The translations under genes and the position numbers were made by a program. Positions 1 through 8,283 of a DNA stretch of 42,914 nt are shown here, piece by piece. The stretch comes from Natrialba asiatica DSM 12278 (GTDB lineage Archaea; Halobacteriota; Halobacteria; Halobacteriales; Natrialbaceae): positions 70,803 through 113,716 of the forward strand of contig NZ_AOIO01000013.1 of assembly GCF_000337555.1 (NCBI RefSeq). The letters run 5' to 3'. The notes under the pieces were generated by a model, which worked only from the letters and a program-made list of their open reading frames with translations, did no database searches and was not told the origin of the DNA. Numbering within the stretch: the stretch's first letter is position 1; every line of letters starts with the position of its first letter.

Positions 1-447
1 CGCACGTTCGTCGTCGACAGCGACGGGGGCCGCGAGCGCAGGGCACACGTCGGCGTCACGCAGTCGTTTCGCTCGGCACGGGCCATGCTGACCGCGGCCA
101 CCGAAACGGTCGGCGCCGTCGAAGCCGATCTCGAGGCCGAGGTCCGCGCGTTCGGCTTCGAGGAGGCCGACGCGGTCACGACCAGCGTCTCGGGTGTCGG
201 GCTCGAACCGACCGAGTTCCCGCGAGCCGTCGGCGACGATATCGAACCCGGCCACGTCGTCCGACTCGAATCGGCGGTTCGCGTCGCAGACGAAGCCTGG
301 CTTCGGATCGCGGATCTACTCGCGGTCGGTGAGGTATCCGAGAGGGATGGCGATGCCGGCGAACACAGCGAATCCACTCCCACCGACTGGCTCTCCGCAC
401 CGTCGCGATCACTCGATCCGAACGCCGTTCGAGAACCGAACTCGTAA
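1..447 (+). CDS. M24-type peptidase-fold protein, C-terminal part, probably catalytically dead (5' cut by window edge)
   Basis: The frame is open from base 1, so the gene begins outside the window; about 148 codons are seen. The C-terminal half has the order of a creatinase/aminopeptidase (M24) fold: a glycine-rich GVGLEP stretch, an EPGHVV turn and a final RIADLLAVGE strand, matching the usual GHGVGLxxHE, LxPGMV and RIEDxxxV blocks. The metal-binding residues are changed: Ser replaces the usual His at 190-192, and Ala replaces the Glu of RIED at 310-312. I infer a non-catalytic or regulatory family member rather than an active Xaa-Pro peptidase. The fold assignment rests on motif order only. 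Confidence 0.6.
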   Translation, partial: RTFVVDSDGGRERRAHVGVTQSFRSARAMLTAATETVGAVEADLEAEVRAFGFEEADAVTTSVSGVGLEPTEFPRAVGDDIEPGHVVRLESAVRVADEAWLRIADLLAVGEVSERDGDAGEHSESTPTDWLSAPSRSLDPNAVREPNS

Positions 448-492
448 GAACTCGGCGGGTCGATCGATTCGGAATCAAGAACGAACGTCCAA

Positions 493-777
493 CTAGCGCC
501 CGTTCGCGGTATCAGTCGTCTCCGTCTCGTTCTCATCGTCTGCCGACTCTGGATCCGTGACAACCGATCCGACGACGCGGCTGGCAATGAGTTCGGGAAT
601 ATCCGACGGCATCGTTATCCATCGTTCGACGACGACGAGTCCGGCGGCCAACCCGAGCAAGATTACGCCCGTCGTCGGGTCGCCGCGGACGAGGGCGAAC
701 TCGAGTCCGGCGAGTGCGGCGGGAATCGCCAGGACGAGGACGCCCGCGAGCTTGATCGTATCGAGGATGCCGGCCAT
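493..777 (-). CDS. Small two-helix membrane protein (haloarchaeal, DUF7533-like)
   Basis: A 94-residue protein with two hydrophobic segments, about residues 8-28 and 33-50, followed by a polar acidic tail rich in Asp, Glu and Thr. It looks like the small haloarchaeal membrane family I know as DUF7533, but that name is from memory. The start is supported by a TATA-like CCTTTTGA box about 27 bases upstream, which fits a leaderless transcript. It is divergent from riboflavin synthase, and no function can be read from it. Confidence 0.7.
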   Translation of the reverse strand: MAGILDTIKLAGVLVLAIPAALAGLEFALVRGDPTTGVILLGLAAGLVVVERWITMPSDIPELIASRVVGSVVTDPESADDENETETTDTANGR

Positions 778-801
778 TGCGCCGGGCTACGGTGGGTGTC
801 A

Positions 802-809
802 TCAAAAGG
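802..809 (-). promoter_or_regulatory. TATA-like box for the 777 start
   Basis: Reads CCTTTTGA on the minus strand, centred about 28 bases before the ATG at 777. This is the spacing expected for a leaderless haloarchaeal transcript. Confidence 0.5.
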
Positions 810-860
810 TCGACGACTGTGCTCCATCACAGAACTGGGATGGATGACGGTATCGGAACG

Positions 861-868
861 GATTTAGG
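861..868 (+). promoter_or_regulatory. TATA-like box for riboflavin synthase
   Basis: GATTTAGG centred about 26 bases before the ATG at 890, fitting leaderless transcription of the riboflavin synthase gene. Confidence 0.55.
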
Positions 869-889
869 GATCGACTGGCACCTTCGAGT

Positions 890-1555
890 ATGTTCACGGG
901 AATCGTCGAAGAGACCGGGACGATCGTCGGACGGGAGCGAACTGGCGACGGGCTCCGGCTTCGGATCGCCGCCGACGAGGTCGCCACCGGCCTCGAACAC
1001 GGACAGAGTATCAGCGTCAGCGGCGTCTGTCTCACGGTCGAACACTACGAGGCGGGCGCGTGGTTCGAGGTCTTTCTCGCGACCGAGACCGTCGACCGAT
1101 CCTATCTCGGTGAACTCGAGGAGGGTGACGCGGTTAATTTGGAGCGAGCGATGCCGGCGGACGGGCGATTCGACGGGCACGTCGTGCAGGGTCACGTCGA
1201 TACGGTGGCGACGATTTCGGAAATCGAATCCGTAGCGGAAGGCGAAGCACCACGTACTTCGGACGAACAGATCGATGACGAATCGGGAGGTGACTGGTTC
1301 TTCGAGTTCGAACTCCCCGACGGGTACGGCCGGTACGTCGTCGAGAAGGGGTCGATCACGCTCGACGGAATCAGTCTGACCGTTGCCGACCTGGAAACCG
1401 ACGGGGACGGGCGTGCCCGGGTGACGGTCGCGATCATTCCGACGACCTACGAGTTCACGACGCTGTCGGAGAAGGCGGTCGGCGACCCGGTGCACCTGGA
1501 GGTCGACGTGCTTTCGAAGTACGTCGAGCGGTTGCTCGAGTCGCGATTCGAGTGA
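890..1555 (+). CDS. ribE: Riboflavin synthase (trimeric, bacterial-type alpha chain)
   Basis: Catalyses dismutation of two 6,7-dimethyl-8-ribityllumazine molecules to riboflavin, the last step of riboflavin synthesis. It begins with the hallmark MFTGIVEE and has two lumazine-binding barrel repeats: residues 1 to about 95, with SVSGVCLTV, and about 100-205, with GSITLDGISLTV and GHVDT. The C-terminal helix is LSKYVERLL. At 221 residues it is slightly longer than bacterial homologues, because of an acidic insert around residues 113-138 (EGEAPRTSDEQIDDESGGD) that is typical of halophilic adaptation. It is transcribed alone, with a TATA-like box at 861-868. Haloarchaea use this type rather than the methanogen RibC-type enzyme. 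Confidence 0.95.
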   Translation: MFTGIVEETGTIVGRERTGDGLRLRIAADEVATGLEHGQSISVSGVCLTVEHYEAGAWFEVFLATETVDRSYLGELEEGDAVNLERAMPADGRFDGHVVQGHVDTVATISEIESVAEGEAPRTSDEQIDDESGGDWFFEFELPDGYGRYVVEKGSITLDGISLTVADLETDGDGRARVTVAIIPTTYEFTTLSEKAVGDPVHLEVDVLSKYVERLLESRFE

Positions 1556-1616
1556 CGTTGCTGGCGCGTGGGTGATGCGGTGGTGAGAGCGGTCGCGTCG
1601 GGACCGCTCTGTTCTC

Positions 1617-2168
1617 TCAGACGGTTCGGAGGTCGTCAGTCGCTCGAGAGCGGATGGCGGCCGCAGCGACCTCGTCGGCCCGCCTGACGAGTTCGGCTTC
1701 GATCGTCGCCGGTTCGACCGCGGTTCGACTCGTGTGCGAGAGGACGATGTGTGCGAGTTCGATCGGCAAGTCCGCCCGAGCGACGACGTGGACGCCGTAG
1801 TAGGGGTGTCCGAGGAGGCCGTAGACGGCCGTCTCGTCCATACCGTTGAACTCGGCGAGTTTGCTCACGTCGTGGACGAGTGCGCCTGCGATGACCGTAT
1901 CCAGCGAGAGGGCGAGCGCTCGTCGCTCCGAGAGGGTCTCCGCGAGCGCGACGGCGCAGGCGGTCACGTCTCGCACGTGATCGACCAGGAACTCGTTGTT
2001 CAGCCCCAGTTCACGCTGTGTCGGCGGAAGCCAGGGAATTGCGGTGAGGTCGTCGATCTCGTTTTCCGCGATAGCTGTCGTCCAGGCATCGACGACCCGG
2101 ACCCGCAGGTCGTCGTCGTCGATAGCATCGAGTTCGGGGAACGCCGTCCGGACCATCTCTTCGCTCAT
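1617..2168 (-). CDS. HD-domain phosphohydrolase-like protein
   Basis: A 183-residue protein with the metal-binding pattern of the HD superfamily: His64 in VDHVRDV, His99-Asp100 in ALVHDVSK, His121 and His127 in LGHPYYGVH, and His145 in VLSHTS. Such proteins usually remove phosphate from nucleotides or cyclic nucleotides, but the substrate cannot be told here. It is convergent with riboflavin synthase (61-base gap). The start is supported by a minus-strand TTTTAC box near 2194. Confidence 0.8.
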   Translation of the reverse strand: MSEEMVRTAFPELDAIDDDDLRVRVVDAWTTAIAENEIDDLTAIPWLPPTQRELGLNNEFLVDHVRDVTACAVALAETLSERRALALSLDTVIAGALVHDVSKLAEFNGMDETAVYGLLGHPYYGVHVVARADLPIELAHIVLSHTSRTAVEPATIEAELVRRADEVAAAAIRSRATDDLRTV

Positions 2169-2190
2169 GCGCGAGTCATCGGGCCACGGT

Positions 2191-2197
2191 GTAAAAG
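2191..2197 (-). promoter_or_regulatory. TATA-like box for the HD-domain gene
   Basis: TTTTAC on the minus strand, centred about 26 bases before the start at 2168. Confidence 0.5.
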
Positions 2198-2226
2198 AAC
2201 GATTGTTGTGTCGAGCGGCGGCGGGA

Positions 2227-3252
2227 TTACCGCTGGGGGGGCTCGAACTCGGTCAGTTCGGACCGCGGCGAAGGTGCCCTGTCGTCCCTGATCTCCCGAT
2301 AGTGCCGGCGGTAGCGGGAGAGTTTCCGATAGAGGAAGTAGCCGGCACCGAGGTTGTACGCGATGACGTAGCCGAGGAACGCTAGGCCGAAGCCGATGGG
2401 GAGGACGGCGGCGAGGAGGTCGGGAACGATGCCGACGGTGACGTTGTAGGTGGCGTGGATGAACGCTGCGATAAGGAGGCCCTTGACGACGAGTGGCCCG
2501 GCGTATTTGGGATTGAATTTCGCGAGACCGAGGTAGTAGCCGGCGATGGCGGAGTAGATGACGTGGCCGGGACCGACGAGTGCGCGGAGGGCCGTGATGC
2601 CGGTCGCCGCGGCGGTCGGGCCGAGTCCGGTCTGGGATTGGGCCTGAATTTCGGCGACCGTGCTGGCGATGTAGGTCGCGTTTTCGATCGCCGCGAAGCC
2701 GAGGCCGGCGACCGCGCCGTAGACCGCGCCGACGATGACGGCGTCGAAGGTTTCGCGGCGGTAGGCGAAGACGCGGACGGCGAGGAGTTTGACGGTTTCT
2801 TCGACCGGACCGACGATCAGGTAGAAAAAGAGGATCGTTCCGATCCCCGGAATCGTCCGGAACCAAAGCCCGACGGTCGAGTTCACGAGGGCGGCGAACG
2901 CGGTAAAGAGGACGGCGAGGACGAACGTGGCGACGAGGACGCCGAGCGGTTCGTTGGTCGTGATATCCGAGTACCAGATGAACGCCGCGAGGACGGCTGC
3001 GGGGATGATCGAGAGGCCGAAGAAGACGGCTATCGACGGGTCTTCGGTGACGAGAATTGCCGGTTGGACGAGGACGAACAGCGTGATCGCAGTGGCGACG
3101 ATGAGGACGATCGCGCGGAGGCCGTAGTTAAGCCCGTTGTAGACCGAGTAGGCGAGCCGGTCGGTGACTGACCGTGGCTCCCACGTCGAGATATCGTACA
3201 GATCCTCCGACTCGTCGGCTGCTCGTTCGACTGGGTCACGCCTCCGTTGCAT
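2227..3252 (-). CDS. PrsW-family intramembrane metalloprotease
   Basis: A 341-residue polytopic membrane protein of about eight hydrophobic segments after a 40-residue cytoplasmic N-terminus. The four PrsW/CAAX-like motifs are intact: Glu151-Glu152-x2-Lys155 in VGPVEETVK, Glu190-Asn191 in FAAIEN, His230 in GPGHVIYS and His266 in AFIHATYN. Bacterial PrsW cleaves an anti-sigma factor. The archaeal substrate is unknown, and no anti-sigma or signalling gene lies nearby. It is read in the same direction as the HD gene (58 bases) but each gene seems to have its own promoter. A distal Asp/Arg-rich C-terminal tail follows the last helix. Confidence 0.9.
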   Translation of the reverse strand: MQRRRDPVERAADESEDLYDISTWEPRSVTDRLAYSVYNGLNYGLRAIVLIVATAITLFVLVQPAILVTEDPSIAVFFGLSIIPAAVLAAFIWYSDITTNEPLGVLVATFVLAVLFTAFAALVNSTVGLWFRTIPGIGTILFFYLIVGPVEETVKLLAVRVFAYRRETFDAVIVGAVYGAVAGLGFAAIENATYIASTVAEIQAQSQTGLGPTAAATGITALRALVGPGHVIYSAIAGYYLGLAKFNPKYAGPLVVKGLLIAAFIHATYNVTVGIVPDLLAAVLPIGFGLAFLGYVIAYNLGAGYFLYRKLSRYRRHYREIRDDRAPSPRSELTEFEPPQR

Positions 3253-3325
3253 GAGCGGGGATACAACGGCCGGTCCGGTAAGCGTTCGCCGTCAGGAATC
3301 CTAGTATGATATTGAGTCTCATGTT

Positions 3326-3333
3326 CGTATAAG
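3326..3333 (+). promoter_or_regulatory. TATA-like box before a small gene
   Basis: CGTATAAG about 30 bases before the ATG at 3361, in an otherwise AT-enriched gap. It supports transcription of the small ORF that follows. Confidence 0.4.
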
Positions 3334-3360
3334 GGCGATGTTTATGCTGATTCACCGGCC

Positions 3361-3546
3361 ATGACCGATACCATGTACAATGCACGTCGCGGTATCCACT
3401 ACACTGCCCCACCGGATCCGGACGGTGAACGCGATGATGACGACACGACAGCCACCGCCGGTCGCGAGCGGGCAGATCCTGCCACCGCCGTGCGGTCTCG
3501 GTCGGACACCACCGACACGCCGGAGTCGGCTCCTGCCGACGACTGA
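3361..3546 (+). CDS. Small polar protein of unknown function
   Basis: A 61-codon frame with haloarchaeal codon use (third positions mostly G or C) and a TATA-like box in front. The product is hydrophilic and likely disordered: Asp, Arg, Thr and Pro dominate and there is no hydrophobic core. I recognise no family. It could be a genuine small acidic haloarchaeal protein or a chance frame. Confidence 0.4.
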   Translation: MTDTMYNARRGIHYTAPPDPDGERDDDDTTATAGRERADPATAVRSRSDTTDTPESAPADD

Positions 3547-3647
3547 CGATCGGCAGCTACTGTCCGCCGACTGAGTCAAGCGTCCAGTAGTCCGTCGCGC
3601 GAGACGGACTCGGAATTCACAAAGGCCTTCCGTCCGAACGGGCCGGT

Positions 3648-4031
3648 ATGCACTTCGACCAGCGAACGCAGCAGGCACTGCGGGCAGTCGGTCTCGACAC
3701 CGACGACCTCCGGGCGGCGTCCGACGCCGTCGTCGAGTCCGTCGAGGAGGACGCGAGGACACTGGAAGCGTTTTTCGACGAGCACGACACCGTCTACTCC
3801 GACATAGACATGGCTCACTCGGCCTCTGACTACCCCGAACATACGGTCGAGTTCATCGACATCACGACGCACGCAGCCGAGATGCGCGGCTGGCTCCGGT
3901 TCGGTACGTGGGGCGTCTACGTCGAAGACGGGCGGGTACTCGACGCGGAGAGCGAGTACGTCGAGTTGACGCTCGGGCCGACGATCAACGGCCGCGTTCG
4001 GTTCGCGGCGGACCGCGAGACGCTGCGGTGA
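3648..4031 (+). CDS. Conserved haloarchaeal protein of unknown function
   Basis: A 127-residue soluble protein with a predicted helical N-terminal half (residues 4-50, with the acidic helix EEDARTLEAFFDEHD) and a beta-rich C-terminal half with WLRFGTWGVYVEDGRVL and ELTLGPTINGRVRF. No enzyme motif or Cys/His metal cluster is visible. Codon use is that of an ordinary core gene. It lies 88 bases before the FAU-1 RNase gene on the same strand, so co-transcription is possible. Confidence 0.75.
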   Translation: MHFDQRTQQALRAVGLDTDDLRAASDAVVESVEEDARTLEAFFDEHDTVYSDIDMAHSASDYPEHTVEFIDITTHAAEMRGWLRFGTWGVYVEDGRVLDAESEYVELTLGPTINGRVRFAADRETLR

Positions 4032-4119
4032 TCGTCGTGGTCGCAGCTCCGATTTCCACCGCTACCACGACTGCGGTTGCCCGTATTGCGACCGACGCGA
4101 CGGCGGGGGCTCGCTTTCG

Positions 4120-5598
4120 ATGACCGGGACGACGGTTCGCGTTCGCGGCATCTACACCACGGCAGTAACGCATCTGCTCGAGGACGCGGGTGGGAACGAC
4201 GCCGAGAACGAGTGCAGGGTCGTCCAGGCATCCGAGCCGATCCGCGAGCGCTTCGCACAGTCGTTCGACGCCGCGCCGGCGGACGTGGCGATCGAGACGA
4301 CTCGAGACAGACAGGGTATTTCGGTGTCGGGCGACGGCGATGCCGTCGAACCCGTTGCTGACACGCTCACAGTCGGGATCGATACCTTCCGGTGGACTGC
4401 GACCGTTCCCCGCGGAGCCGTCTTCGACGCCGAAGTGATCGACGCCGCTGGCGGCAGCGGTGCCGTCGTCGACCTCGGCGACGGTCGCCGCGGCTATCTG
4501 AATTACGACGACGTCGACGGCTACGCGGACACCGGAAACCGCTACCGGGTGCAGGTCACGGAACCCGCTCCGCCGTGGGCCGACGACGAGCCGCGGGTCA
4601 CCCCGACCCTCGCCGTTCGCAGCGGCCTCGGAACCCTCTCGCGGGACCGAACCGGCGTTTCAGCCGCACTTCGTGGCGAGCGCGCCGACGAACTCGTCGG
4701 CATGACCGACCTGCTCTCCGCGGACGTTCCGGACGACTGGGGACTCCGCTGGCACCACGCCGCCGCCGACGCGGATCTCGAAGCGATGGAAGCCGGCCTC
4801 GAACGCCTCGTCGAGCGCGCCCGTGACCTCGAAACTGAACTCGTCGACGCGCCCGCCGAGCCCGGCGAACCGAAACTGCTCGCTGCCCCTCGAACGACCG
4901 CGTGGCTCTGGTTCGGCCGTGAATCGCGATTCGCCCTGGACGACGCCCGCCGCGCCGTCGAAACGACGATGCCGGGCCACCACCGGACCAAGGCCACCGA
5001 CAGGGCGGCGAGTTCAGCCGTGGACTTCGCGGAAGCGATCTGTGGCTCGGTCACGGATACCCTGGGCGCAGACGCGGACGCGGACGCGGACGGCGCGTTC
5101 CCCTTCGACGCCGTCGCTCGCCAGTTCGGTCCCGTCTCTGGCGACCGGCTCGAAATCGGCCACGGCAAACCCGACGGGAGACGCATCTCGCTCGGGTACG
5201 GCGACGTGACCGACTGGGACCCCGAGGGAAAACTCACGCTCGAGCGCACGATGAGTGGCGGCGGCACCTACGACGCCCTCGACACGCCGAAGGAAGCGGG
5301 CGACACCGCCGTTACGAAGTTCCGCGAGGGCCGCTGGTGGTATCCGACGACCTACACGGCGGCCGACGGCTCGGCGAAAGGCACCTACGTCAACGTCTGC
5401 ACGCCGGTCGAACTCTTCCCCGAAACGGTCCGCTACGTCGACCTCTACGTCGACGTGATCCGCACCCCCGACGGAACCGTCGACGTCGTCGACGAAGCTG
5501 AACTCGAGGCCGCCGTCGACGACGGCCTCGTCTCGGCTGCACTCGCAGAGAAAGCAACGACCGTCGCGACGGCAGTCAAACGAGCGCTTTCGACGTAG
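4120..5598 (+). CDS. fau-1: Probable ribonuclease FAU-1 (RNase E/G-like, DUF402)
   Basis: A 492-residue protein matching the archaeal FAU-1/AU-1 family, which binds AU-rich RNA and has been linked to RNase E/G-like rRNA processing. The N-terminal part contains an S1-like RNA-binding barrel at about residues 105-150 (FDAEVIDA followed by RRGYLNYDDV). The C-terminal third is a DUF402 domain, with GRWWYPTTY and the conserved KGTYVNVCTPVELFP block near residues 405-440. A hexamer-derived run of alternating Asp and Ala (residues about 317-323, bases 5070-5090) interrupts the middle. The TGA-linked Nudix wreck begins immediately after its stop. Confidence 0.88.
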   Translation: MTGTTVRVRGIYTTAVTHLLEDAGGNDAENECRVVQASEPIRERFAQSFDAAPADVAIETTRDRQGISVSGDGDAVEPVADTLTVGIDTFRWTATVPRGAVFDAEVIDAAGGSGAVVDLGDGRRGYLNYDDVDGYADTGNRYRVQVTEPAPPWADDEPRVTPTLAVRSGLGTLSRDRTGVSAALRGERADELVGMTDLLSADVPDDWGLRWHHAAADADLEAMEAGLERLVERARDLETELVDAPAEPGEPKLLAAPRTTAWLWFGRESRFALDDARRAVETTMPGHHRTKATDRAASSAVDFAEAICGSVTDTLGADADADADGAFPFDAVARQFGPVSGDRLEIGHGKPDGRRISLGYGDVTDWDPEGKLTLERTMSGGGTYDALDTPKEAGDTAVTKFREGRWWYPTTYTAADGSAKGTYVNVCTPVELFPETVRYVDLYVDVIRTPDGTVDVVDEAELEAAVDDGLVSAALAEKATTVATAVKRALST

Positions 5599-5599
5599 T

Positions 5600-5819
5600 G
5601 TGTGGCTGGCAGATGGCCCGTAGCAACGGGCGAAGCGCGTCAATCCGAGGCCGCTCTCCTCGATAACCTCCCGGAACAGCGCTTCTCGTGGCGTTTCACC
5701 CGGTTCGAGTGCCCCTTTGGAATCTGAAGGTCGTCGTGTTCCGGCCCCTCGAACACCAGTAAATCGCCGGATTCGCGAGTAATGTAGGCGCATGCCTTCC
5801 ATACGTGGAGTCCGCCATG
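5600..5819 (-). pseudogene. Nudix hydrolase pseudogene, frameshifted and truncated
   Basis: On the minus strand one frame gives WKACAYITRESGD, then LLVFEGPEHDDLQIPKG. A second frame continues exactly with ALEPGETPREALFREVIEES-GL, a perfect Nudix box (Gx5Ex7REUxEExGU, bases 5648-5715). The two parts join if one G is restored in the four-base C run at 5712-5715. The N-terminal frame meets a stop at 5820-5822 with no good start. The C-terminal two thirds of the domain is missing, as recognisable sequence ends next to the FAU-1 stop. Three independent lesions make a functional gene unlikely. Confidence 0.82.
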
Positions 5820-5971
5820 CTACCACGTCTCGCAACGACCAGCGTGAAAAGCATACCTCCAAGGAGGTTAAGAAAATCTGAGGGAATTCGCACATAATGT
5901 TTCATAGATGACAGGTATTGGTTCTATAATTGGTTGTGTGTGATTATTTTGGGGAACGTATTACCACAGTA
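5820..5971. other. AT-rich scar between the Nudix wreck and the BASS gene
   Basis: About 150 bases of much lower GC than the rest of the window, with no plausible coding frame. It contains a compact inverted repeat, ACCTCC-AA-GGAGGT, near 5854-5867. It may be the remains of a mobile or deletion event linked to decay of the Nudix gene; this is inference. Confidence 0.5.
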
Positions 5972-6958
5972 TCAATCCGCCGCCGATGCTCCGTCAGCTG
6001 TCGGAACCGGCGTTCCATCAGTACGAGCGAATGCCGTCGCCAGCGCCGGACCGGTGACGTTGTGCCAGACGCTGAACAGCGCCGGAATGAGGGCGGTAAC
6101 GGGATCGAAAAACGCCACGGCCAGCGCGACTGCCAGGCCGCTGTTCTGGAGACCGACTTCGAACGCGCAGGTCCGCGCTCGGTCCTCGCTCATCCCGGTT
6201 AGAGAGCCGACGCCGTAGCCGGCTCCGAGGCCGAGCGCGTTGTGGACGATGACAGCGAGGAAGACGACGGCGCTCGCGCTGTAGATCTCGTCGACGTTGA
6301 GACCGACGATTGCCGCGACGATGAGGACGATCGTCAGCACGCTGATCGCCGGGAAGATAGAGAGCCCCGCCTTCGCTACCGCCGGGGCATACCGATCGAG
6401 AAGCACTCGGAGAACCAGCCCGGCGACGACCGGAATTAGGACGATCAGCAGGATCTCTTCGGCCATCGCGCTGAAGGTGACTGTGATTTCCTCGCCCGCG
6501 AGCAGCACGATCCACGCCGGCATGACGAGCGGAGCGGCAAGCGTCGTCACCGACGTGATCGTCACCGAGAGGGCGACGTCGCCCCGACCGAGGTAGGTCA
6601 TCACGTTCGAGGCCGTCCCACCCGGTGCGGCCCCGAGCAGGAGCAGTCCGATGCCGAGTTCCCGCGGGAGATCGAGGAGAGTAACGAGCAGATACGCGAA
6701 CACCGGCATGCAGATCCACTGGGTCATTGCACCGATAAGAACGTCCCGTGGTCGATCGAGGATTCGCCGGAAGTCCGCCGGCGTCAGCGTGAGTCCCATC
6801 CCGAGCATGATGACGCCGAGGAACAGGGCGATGTGGTCACCGAGCGGGGTGACCGTCGCCGGCGAGTACAGGGCGACGGCCGACCCGAGCAGGATCCAGA
6901 CGACGAAGTACGTGCTCGTGAACGCACCGATTCGCTCTCCCAGTCGTAGCACATTCAT
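5972..6958 (-). CDS. Bile acid:sodium symporter (BASS) family transporter
   Basis: A 328-residue membrane protein with about nine to ten hydrophobic segments and the SBF/BASS signatures: the GLTLTPADF loop, LGAAPGGTASNVMTYL (the crossover region that binds sodium in this fold) and FEVGLQNSGLAVALA. These transporters carry organic anions such as bile acids, pantoate or pyruvate with sodium; the substrate here is unknown. I chose ATG 6958 (MNVLRLGERIGAF) instead of the upstream ATG at 7099. The extra 47 residues look non-coding and would place a poor first helix before the normal family start. Confidence 0.88.
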   Translation of the reverse strand: MNVLRLGERIGAFTSTYFVVWILLGSAVALYSPATVTPLGDHIALFLGVIMLGMGLTLTPADFRRILDRPRDVLIGAMTQWICMPVFAYLLVTLLDLPRELGIGLLLLGAAPGGTASNVMTYLGRGDVALSVTITSVTTLAAPLVMPAWIVLLAGEEITVTFSAMAEEILLIVLIPVVAGLVLRVLLDRYAPAVAKAGLSIFPAISVLTIVLIVAAIVGLNVDEIYSASAVVFLAVIVHNALGLGAGYGVGSLTGMSEDRARTCAFEVGLQNSGLAVALAVAFFDPVTALIPALFSVWHNVTGPALATAFARTDGTPVPTADGASAAD

Positions 6959-7176
6959 CGGATCGGCTCCACCTCGATAGTCACAACCACTCATGGATGT
7001 GCGCGTGACGATAAACGAATCGATAGCGAGCCAGCATCCGAGTACAAGAAGGACGTCCGGTCGAATCAAGACGCAACCGCGGTCACTGTCGCCCGTCATA
7101 CAGTCTGCTGCACCGATTTCCCGCGAATCTGCAGGATAGTCGCGGGTGCGCCGGCACCGACTACCAGCAGTCCGTA

Positions 7177-8283
7177 TCAGTCAGCCGCAAGCTTGTCCAG
7201 TCCGGCCGACTCGATGTCAGCACCGTCGACCGACGTACGAAGGGAGTCCATGCCGTCGTCGCGGTCGATTCCGAAGTCGTTCTCGTAGAGTTCAGCGACG
7301 CGATCCAGTTCCTCGGCCGAGAGTTTCGGTACGTCACTCGCCGCCGCCCATTCGTCGATGTCGTCGGTCGTCCGAAACGTTGGCGTGACGGTCGCAACGG
7401 CGTCGTGTGAGAGGAGCCACGCGATCGACGCCTGGCCCATCGTCCGCTCGCGGTCGCTTCCGTCTCGCTGCTCTCCGCTCGCTTCGCTCGCGGAGCCACG
7501 CTCCGCGCGTTCGAGGAAGCGCAGTTTCTCGAGTTTCTCCCACCCGGTTTCGTACCACTCGTCGGGACGGAAGCCGCGATGGTCGCCCTCGCCGAGTTCG
7601 GTTTCTGGTGTGACCTGCTCGTTGAGGATGCCGGAGGAGTGCGGGACTCGCGGGATGAGACTCGTCTGGGAGCCGGTACGCTCAATCGTCTCGAGGAAGT
7701 GGGTGCCGACTTCCTGTTCGAGCACGTTCCACACCAACTGGACGGAGTCGAACTCCTTTTCGATGGCGAAGTCCCCCTCGGCGAGCCAGCCGATCGAGGG
7801 GCCAAGCGCCAGTCCCGTGGCGTCGATCTTTCCTTCCTCTTCGAGTTCATCGAGGAGTTCGAGCACGTCGGGCGTGATCTCGTCGACGTTGGCGTTGTGG
7901 AGTTGGAGGACGTCGATCGAGTTCATTCCGAGCCGATCGAGGCTCTGCTCGACGGCGTCCCGGAGGTACTCGGGATTCATCTGCTTCGGGATCTCGCCGT
8001 GTCCGGCCTGCGGATTGTTGTAGAAGTCGTAGCCGACTTTGGTTGCGATCGTGACTTCGTCGCGAACGTCGGCCAGCGCCTTTCCGACCAGTTCTTCGCT
8101 GCGGCCGTGGCCGTAGACGTCGCCCGTGTCGACGTAGGTGATGCCCTGATCGACGGCGTACCGGAGCATCTCGATCGCCTCTTCCTCGGAACGATCGCCC
8201 CACCAGTCGGTGCCGACGGTCCACGCACCGAACCCGACTTCGCTCACCTCGACACCGGAGTCACCGAGTTCACTGTGCTGCAT
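7177..8283 (-). CDS. Aldo/keto reductase
   Basis: A 368-residue NAD(P)H-dependent oxidoreductase of the TIM-barrel AKR superfamily. The catalytic tetrad is in place: Asp52 and Tyr57 (VDTGDVYG), Lys82 (TKVGYD) and His129 (LQLHN). The C-terminal cofactor region contains TMGQASIAWLLSHDAVATVTPTF-like sequence, with Thr in place of the usual IPG. A polar insert of about 20 residues (GSASEASGEQRDGSDRE) around residue 263 is encoded by palindromic DNA and is absent from the usual family pattern. The carbonyl substrate is unknown. The gene is monocistronic, with a TATA-like CATAAG box near 8310. Confidence 0.92.
   Translation of the reverse strand: MQHSELGDSGVEVSEVGFGAWTVGTDWWGDRSEEEAIEMLRYAVDQGITYVDTGDVYGHGRSEELVGKALADVRDEVTIATKVGYDFYNNPQAGHGEIPKQMNPEYLRDAVEQSLDRLGMNSIDVLQLHNANVDEITPDVLELLDELEEEGKIDATGLALGPSIGWLAEGDFAIEKEFDSVQLVWNVLEQEVGTHFLETIERTGSQTSLIPRVPHSSGILNEQVTPETELGEGDHRGFRPDEWYETGWEKLEKLRFLERAERGSASEASGEQRDGSDRERTMGQASIAWLLSHDAVATVTPTFRTTDDIDEWAAASDVPKLSAEELDRVAELYENDFGIDRDDGMDSLRTSVDGADIESAGLDKLAAD
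7489..7507. repeat. Inverted repeat inside the aldo/keto reductase gene
   Basis: CGCGGAGC and GCTCCGCG form an 8-bp perfect stem around a 3-base loop, next to the CGCTCGCTTCGCTCGCG repeat that is common in haloarchaeal DNA. It encodes the polar insert of the reductase in frame. Confidence 0.7.
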
